Shown piece by piece: positions 5,735 to 9,460 of a stretch of DNA of 9,460 nucleotides. The first letter of the stretch is position 1. Each line of letters opens with the position of its first letter. The notes beneath the pieces are model-generated. The model saw only the letters and a program-made list of their open reading frames with translations, did no database searches and was not told the DNA's origin. Where the stretch lies: the NCBI GenBank assembly GCA_964439135.1, contig CAYTNN010000177.1, positions 1-9,460 of the forward strand, in the 5' to 3' direction. This stretch comes from JAFGPJ01 sp964439135. GTDB taxonomy: Bacteria > Planctomycetota > Phycisphaerae > Sedimentisphaerales > Anaerobacaceae. Position numbers and translations under genes: made by a program.

Positions 5735-5792
5735 GACTTCTATATTTGAACCTAAAGCTCATTTTGGGCTTTCAAAGGTAGGAGGTGAAGTC
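5735..5792 (+). promoter_or_regulatory. Predicted structured element in the 5' leader
   Basis: Nested complementary segments: an outer 6-bp stem GACTTC (5735-5740)/GAAGTC (5787-5792), a middle 4-bp stem ACCT (5750-5753)/AGGT (5776-5779), and directly inside it a 7-bp stem AAAGCTC (5754-5760)/GGGCTTT (5766-5772) with one G-U pair and a 5-base loop. A bulge CAA (5773-5775) separates the inner two. A strong Shine-Dalgarno sequence, AGGAGGT (5780-5786), lies beside the outer stem with no start codon after it. It resembles no riboswitch class I can name. Hand folding only. Confidence 0.35.
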
Positions 5793-5875
5793 AAATCGTT
5801 AATCAGTAGTGGATATCGAGATATTCGTTGAGGATGACGGTTTCATTTAACGTATATACAAAACACATATTTTTG

Positions 5876-5882
5876 AAGGAGG
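5876..5882 (+). promoter_or_regulatory. Strong ribosome binding site of the secreted protein
   Basis: AAGGAGG, a near-perfect anti-Shine-Dalgarno complement, 6 bases before the ATG at 5889. It fixes the start and suggests strong translation. Two other such motifs occur in the same leader (5721-5727 and 5780-5786) without a following start codon. Confidence 0.85.
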
Positions 5883-5888
5883 AATGTT

Positions 5889-7496
5889 ATGTTCAGAGAA
5901 TTGAGAAGTTTAGTAACAATCTGTGTGCTCGTGGGATTGATTGCATTCGTAAGCGGCACAGCACGGGCGAACTGGTTGGAAACATTCGACGGCGATGAGC
6001 CCGACCTGGCAACATGGCAGTACGAATGTTTTCCCGACGTAACCAAAACGTTCACGAATGCTATTCTAACCGATCCAAACGGCAACAAATATCTAAGCCT
6101 GGATGAGACAAGCACAGTTGGTATCGGCGGCTCGGCTTTCGGCGCAGCTTTCGGGACCGACGAGGTATTTACCGATGTCCGTGTCGGGGCAGTCGTCAAC
6201 GTCACCGGAGATGCCTCATGGCGCTACTGCGGCCTGGTCTCACGCACGACTTACTTCGTTGACCCGGATGGCTCGATGACCGGCGTGGCTCCCGGCTTCG
6301 TAGCGGCCCAAACTTATATAATGCACGTCAACTGGGACGACGGCCCGGGCAACCTGCGAATCGACCTCGAGAAGGTCATCATGATGCAAAACATCATGAG
6401 AAATTCAGTGGAGCTGAATCTGGATGTTCTCGTGCCGGGGCTCAATCACGCCCGGAGTTACTATGCCGAACTGGATGTCGTCGGCTCGGGGCCCGTGTAC
6501 GTTACCGGCAGTCTTTATGAGTACAAAGACGGGCCGCTCGTCGCAAGGACGGCAACGATGGTGGATACGAACGGTAACGACCCGTGGGAAGACGAGGGCG
6601 TGAATGATGAAGTCTTTACGAGCGGTGCAAGCGGAATATTCGCACAGAATGAAAACGAGGAACCGGTCGGCTATCATTCTACTTTTGACGATGTATTCTC
6701 TGTTTCAGATGGTCCGGCGGCAGTGAATCTCAGTCCCGCCAATGGGGCAATTGATGTGTCCGTCGATGCGAGCCTGAGCTGGGTCGAGGCGGAATTTGCG
6801 ACTGGCCGCGAGCTGTGGATAGGCAAGGCCGGAGCGATGGAAAAGGTTGATCCCGCGCCGACGGGAACCACCTATACACCCGAGAATCTCGAATTAGGCG
6901 AGACGTACCAGTGGAGAGTCGATCAAGTCGGTCCCTCCGGCACAGTGACGGGTCATACCTGGACCTTTGCGGTAGCGGATTATCTGATCGTGGATAACTT
7001 TGAATCATACACCAGCGATGATGGCCTCAGAAGTGCATGGGTCGATAACATTGAGGAAGCCGGGGTCGAATATGTCCTTCTGGCGACGGGCGAGAACAAC
7101 ACCATGCGGTTTGAATTCCAGAATCAGTTTGATCCTTACTTTACCGAGATCACGAGGACATTTGACAGTCCGCAGGATTGGACTGCTCAATCTGTCGAGA
7201 CTTTGTCGCTGTCATTCATTGGCGAACACGAAAACATGGAGCATTTGATGTATTTGACGCTGGAGGATGCATCCGGCCAAAGTTTCAGGGTCGAGACATT
7301 CACCCATGCGTGTCAGTCTGATTCCTGGCGTCAGTGGATCATTGCCCTTGTGCAGTTCAGTGATGGCGGCGTAGATTTGACCTCTGTAAAGAAAATCACT
7401 ATCGGCTTAGGTGACGGCACTGCTTCCGGCCAGGGTGGGGACGACAGAGACCACATATACATTGACCAGATTATTTTAAGCCCGGCTGGATTATAA
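5889..7496 (+). CDS. Secreted modular beta-sandwich protein with an Fn3-like domain
   Basis: 535 residues. A Sec signal peptide covers residues 1-27: basic start, hydrophobic core (C-V-L-V-G-L-I-A-F-V), cleavage after A-R-A. Residues ~28-272 look like a concanavalin/LamG-type jelly roll (opening E-T-F-D-G-D-E-P-D). Residues ~276-362 are Fn3-like, with L-S-P-A-N-G-A near the start and Y-Q-W-R-V-D-Q-V near the end, a pattern common in planctomycete surface proteins. Residues ~365-535 form a terminal module opening L-I-V-D-N-F-E-S-Y and closing K-I-T-I-G-L-G-D and Y-I-D-Q-I. It resembles carbohydrate-binding jelly rolls, and the same module ends the protein at the right edge. There are no catalytic motifs, transmembrane anchor or PEP-CTERM-type tail. 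A role in binding polysaccharide outside the cell is inferred. The GC content and coding style match the flanks, not the dGTPase unit. Confidence 0.88.
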   Translation: MFRELRSLVTICVLVGLIAFVSGTARANWLETFDGDEPDLATWQYECFPDVTKTFTNAILTDPNGNKYLSLDETSTVGIGGSAFGAAFGTDEVFTDVRVGAVVNVTGDASWRYCGLVSRTTYFVDPDGSMTGVAPGFVAAQTYIMHVNWDDGPGNLRIDLEKVIMMQNIMRNSVELNLDVLVPGLNHARSYYAELDVVGSGPVYVTGSLYEYKDGPLVARTATMVDTNGNDPWEDEGVNDEVFTSGASGIFAQNENEEPVGYHSTFDDVFSVSDGPAAVNLSPANGAIDVSVDASLSWVEAEFATGRELWIGKAGAMEKVDPAPTGTTYTPENLELGETYQWRVDQVGPSGTVTGHTWTFAVADYLIVDNFESYTSDDGLRSAWVDNIEEAGVEYVLLATGENNTMRFEFQNQFDPYFTEITRTFDSPQDWTAQSVETLSLSFIGEHENMEHLMYLTLEDASGQSFRVETFTHACQSDSWRQWIIALVQFSDGGVDLTSVKKITIGLGDGTASGQGGDDRDHIYIDQIILSPAGL

Positions 7497-7602
7497 AATA
7501 TTGAGCAGTCGGATTTACGGGGCGATATAAAAGTCGCTTGCAGGGTTGACTTCGAGTACTTTGCCATCATGGCCGAGTCAGCCTGTGATTTTTAGATGAT
7601 TT

Positions 7603-7637
7603 CGGGGTCTGTACCGATTGATTTGGTATAGGCCCCG
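7603..7637 (+). terminator. Terminator-like hairpin after the secreted protein, copy 1
   Basis: Thirteen-pair stem: CGGGGTCTGTACC (7603-7615), a 9-base loop, GGTATAGGCCCCG (7625-7637), with two G-U pairs. On the plus strand it is followed by ATTGTTTCTC, a weak T-rich tail. It sits between converging genes, about 106 bases after the secreted protein's stop and 15 bases beyond the aldolase stop, so it could serve both. A near-identical hairpin lies at 9102-9136 in the opposite orientation. Confidence 0.65.
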
Positions 7638-7652
7638 ATTGTTTCTCGGCTG

Positions 7653-8693
7653 CTACGACCTGGCCATTACCTCGCTCATCGCCGCCAGCGCTAAGTCGAT
7701 ATCCTCGGTGCTTATGCCGTAGTGAGTCACCGCCCTGAGACGCCCCGGTCCCACCTGCAGCACTTTGACTCCCCGGCCGGCAAGTTGTGTCACAAGTGTC
7801 CCGGCATCGAATTGCTCGTCTACCATATCAAAGTAAACGATGTTCGTATGTATCTTCTTCAAGTCGAGTGACAGACCCGGGATGCGAGCGATGCCTTCGG
7901 CCAGACGCCGGGCGTTTTCATGGTCATCTGCCAATCGATCCACCATATGCTCTAAAGCTTCAATCCCTGCCGCAGCGATGATCCCGGATTGCCGCATGCC
8001 GCCTCCCAGCACCTTTCGATTGCGACGAGCCTCGGCAATGAATTGGCTCGAACCACATACAAGCGAACCCACCGGCGAAGAAAGCCCCTTGGAAAGACAA
8101 AAGCTCACCGAATCCGCGTGACGGGTCAGTTCTGTTAAGTCCGCCCCCAGGGCCACCGCGGCATTGAATATACGGGCGCCGTCGAGATGTACGCGGAGGC
8201 CCCGTTCGCCGGCCAATTTTGCGACCGATTCCATGTAACGTGGTGTCAGAACTGAGCCGTAGCAGCGATTGTGCGTGTTTTCCAGGCAGATAAGCCGGCT
8301 CCGCGGAAAATGCATGTTGTTGCCGCGAATCGCCGCCTCGATATCCTCCAGCCTGATTGTGCCGTCAGGCTGATTGACGACCGTATGCGGGTGGATGCCG
8401 CCCACAGCCGACATGCCGCCGGCTTCGTATAGGAATGTGTGCGATTGATCGCCCAGGATGACCTCTTCGCCGCGTCTGCAATGGGTTAGCACACACACTA
8501 AGTTTCCCATTGTTCCGCTGGCGACCATTATTGCCGCTTCTTTTCCCATACGCTCGGCGGCCATTTTCTCAAGCCGATTCGTTGTCGGGTCCTCGCCGAA
8601 CACATCGTCGCCCAACTCGGCATGGTAAATCGCTTCACGCATGGCTTGCGTCGGCAAAGTCACAGTATCGCTGCGTAGATCAATCGTTTTCAC
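7653..8693 (-). CDS. ltaE: Low-specificity L-threonine aldolase
   Basis: 346 residues, the normal length for the family (E. coli 333, Thermotoga 343). It is a PLP enzyme that splits L-threonine or L-allo-threonine to glycine and acetaldehyde in the cytosol. Hallmarks: I-D-L-R-S-D-T-V-T near the N-terminus, G-D-D-V-F-G-E-D-P (28-36), A-S-G-T-M-G-N (58-64) for the PLP phosphate, H85 stacking on the ring, E138-N-T-H-N, H-L-D171-G-A-R174 for the pyridine nitrogen and the carboxylate, and S-K202-G as the Schiff-base lysine. All expected residues are present, so it should be active. It starts with GTG at 8693; AGGAG (8701-8705) at 7 bases upstream supports this. It is a single gene; a clear -35/-10 pair upstream is not obvious. 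It shares the hairpin at 7603-7637 with its converging neighbour. Confidence 0.95.
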   Translation of the reverse strand: MKTIDLRSDTVTLPTQAMREAIYHAELGDDVFGEDPTTNRLEKMAAERMGKEAAIMVASGTMGNLVCVLTHCRRGEEVILGDQSHTFLYEAGGMSAVGGIHPHTVVNQPDGTIRLEDIEAAIRGNNMHFPRSRLICLENTHNRCYGSVLTPRYMESVAKLAGERGLRVHLDGARIFNAAVALGADLTELTRHADSVSFCLSKGLSSPVGSLVCGSSQFIAEARRNRKVLGGGMRQSGIIAAAGIEALEHMVDRLADDHENARRLAEGIARIPGLSLDLKKIHTNIVYFDMVDEQFDAGTLVTQLAGRGVKVLQVGPGRLRAVTHYGISTEDIDLALAAMSEVMARS

Positions 8694-8700
8694 CTGCTAT

Positions 8701-8705
8701 CTCCT
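8701..8705 (-). promoter_or_regulatory. ltaE: Ribosome binding site supporting the GTG start of ltaE
   Basis: AGGAG on the minus strand, 7 bases before the GTG at 8693. It decides the start, as no in-frame ATG lies near the N-terminal I-D-L-R-S-D motif. Confidence 0.8.
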
Positions 8706-8891
8706 ATGTGCCAGGAATAATACCATTTCTTGTCCACACGCTCACAGTACCGATAATAATCGTCTCTGTCACTAAAGTATCAAATCTGCCTGACAAATAA
8801 AGCTGTTTTTGACATTTTTTGGCTAATTATGATGATAAAGATGGTTTCTTACGCTCTGAAAATTTGTATGAAAAATACGTAGTCACCACAA

Positions 8892-8920
8892 TAGAAATGG
8901 TCATATTTTATTTGTATACT
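8892..8920 (+). promoter_or_regulatory. Promoter-like pair with no gene downstream
   Basis: TAGAAA (8892-8897, 4 of 6 matches to the -35 consensus), a 17-base spacer and TATACT (8915-8920, 5 of 6). The predicted start is near 8927, about ten bases before the hairpin at 8938. The region is AT-rich, so a chance match is possible. Confidence 0.45.
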
Positions 8921-8926
8921 AAAAAT

Positions 8927-8986
8927 AGTGCATAATCAAGGAGGGGCTGCTGGCGCGGAGGCTTGCAGCCCTTCCTTAATCTTTTT
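8927..8986 (+). ncRNA. Candidate small RNA of about 60 bases
   Basis: Immediately after a promoter-like pair comes a strong 13-bp hairpin and a T-run, with no reading frame between. The transcript would be about 60 bases, most of it stem-loop. No known RNA family is recognised. Other readings are a stray terminator, a REP-like element, or a 3' remnant of a lost gene. Confidence 0.35.
8938..8986 (+). terminator. Strong intrinsic terminator-type hairpin with T-run
   Basis: AAGGAGGGGCTGC (8938-8950) pairs with GCAGCCCTTCCTT (8965-8977) across a 14-base loop: 13 pairs including one G-U. It is followed by AATC and TTTTT (8982-8986). It points to termination on the plus strand, yet no plus-strand gene lies between ltaE's start and here. 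The rest of the gap, 8987-9101, shows nothing I can support. Confidence 0.6.
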
Positions 8987-9101
8987 CCTCAGTCAAGCTC
9001 ACACAATGTCCCTTAGAACAGTTCCACAGAAAATACTGAGCAGGTCGAAGTCTCTATCGTATTATTTATGTGAAACGCGTCTGCTTTTGTATTAAAACAG
9101 C

Positions 9102-9136
9102 CGGGGCCTATACCGAACTGATTGGTATAGGCCCCG
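9102..9136 (-). terminator. Terminator hairpin after the right-edge gene, copy 2
   Basis: A perfect 13-bp stem, CGGGGCCTATACC (9102-9114)/GGTATAGGCCCCG (9124-9136), with a 9-base loop. On the minus strand it lies about 40 bases after the stop at 9177 and is followed by GCTGTTTTAAT. A further small hairpin with a tetraloop (CCGC/GCGG, 9163-9174) lies just after the stop. It is the inverted counterpart of the hairpin at 7603-7637. Confidence 0.75.
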
Positions 9137-9176
9137 AAATCATTCAAGTACTGCTGTAATTTCCGCGAAAGCGGTT

Positions 9177-9460
9177 TTACTCTTCAGCAGCTTCTCTCGG
9201 CTGGTACAGGCGGATGTCATCGAAGAACATCTTGCCCGAACCGCCGGGTACCGTCATGTTGCCCTGTGTTCCCAGGCCGATCGCGATCCTGTCGACATTA
9301 GTCAGGACTATGCCCTGATCGGCAAAGGCCTGCAGCGGGATAACCCACTCGGTCCAGGTGTCTATCTGTGCCGCGGCAGGATTATCATGTACCACCGCCG
9401 CAGGTGTGCCGGCACTGTTGGACACGGCCACATAAAGCGGCTCAGCATCATTGCTGGTTA
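9177..9460 (-). CDS. Secreted protein, C-terminal fragment (runs off the right edge)
   Basis: At least 94 residues are open from the window edge to the TAA at 9177. The frame continues upstream past the GTG at 9431, with readable residues S-N-D-A-E-P-L-Y-V-A-V-S-N before it, so the true start lies outside. The fragment is the end of the same beta-sandwich module that closes the protein at 5889-7496: W-T-E-W-V-I-P-L aligns with W-R-Q-W-I-I-A-L, R-I-A-I-G-L-G with K-I-T-I-G-L-G, and F-F-D-D-I-R-L-Y with Y-I-D-Q-I-I-L. It ends in a short acidic tail (E-A-A-E-E) and carries no membrane anchor. In planctomycetes this module usually ends large exported proteins, often with LamG or Fn3 domains ahead of it, but those would lie outside this window. 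Confidence 0.85.
   Translation of the reverse strand, partial: TSNDAEPLYVAVSNSAGTPAAVVHDNPAAAQIDTWTEWVIPLQAFADQGIVLTNVDRIAIGLGTQGNMTVPGGSGKMFFDDIRLYQPREAAEE

Noticed and set aside
5735..5792. Cyclic di-GMP (GEMM) riboswitch
   Set aside because: A few fragments resemble it, but the conserved core and tetraloop-receptor layout are absent.
5843..6205. 120-residue minus-strand frame over the start of the secreted protein
   Set aside because: It is antisense to a gene with a clear signal peptide and a strong ribosome site; no motifs.
8510..8800. 96-residue plus-strand frame over the start of ltaE
   Set aside because: It overlaps the well-conserved N-terminal third of threonine aldolase on the other strand and has no supporting features.

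Overview
The window looks like a chromosome segment from a planctomycete, most likely of the class Phycisphaerae. The pointers are Tat-exported proteins with a T-R-R-D-F-L-G signal, a ThuA-like/TIM-barrel fusion, large secreted proteins ending in a beta-sandwich module that opens near V-D-N-F-E-S-Y and closes with I-G-L-G, and an intergenic region packed with short degenerate repeats. This placement is inferred from protein style; there is no rRNA or other marker gene here.

Layout, left to right. (1) 1-1985, minus strand: an operon with a strong extended -10 promoter. It encodes a 605-residue Tat-exported ThuA-like + sugar-isomerase-type TIM-barrel protein and, 9 bases further on, the first 30 residues of a second Tat-exported protein that runs off the left edge. 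(2) 2256-4579, minus strand: a visibly AT-rich two-gene unit with its own promoter. A dGTPase-family HD hydrolase overlaps by 8 bases a short protein with a CCA-adding/poly(A)-polymerase-type nucleotidyltransferase head. (3) About 4580-5650: no credible gene. It holds at least four separate heptamer tandem arrays, a decamer array, several palindromes and a mosaic of degenerate AACAAAGCCAATT-type repeats. (4) 5655-7637, plus strand: a promoter, a long and possibly structured leader, a 535-residue secreted modular protein and a terminator-like hairpin. (5) 7653-8705, minus strand: low-specificity L-threonine aldolase with a GTG start. (6) 8892-8986, plus strand: a promoter-like pair followed at once by a strong hairpin and T-run with no gene between, so a possible small RNA. 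(7) 9102-9460, minus strand: a second copy of the terminator hairpin and the C-terminal end of another secreted protein carrying the same type of terminal module as (4).

The flanking genes fit a heterotrophic polysaccharide- or sugar-degrading lifestyle: exported sugar-type enzymes and surface binding proteins. The dGTPase/nucleotidyltransferase pair stands apart in base composition and content. It is the best candidate for an undescribed system, possibly nucleotide-depletion or RNA-modifying phage defence. That role is inference only. The heptamer arrays, the orphan hairpin transcript and the mirrored terminator repeat are the other points worth following.
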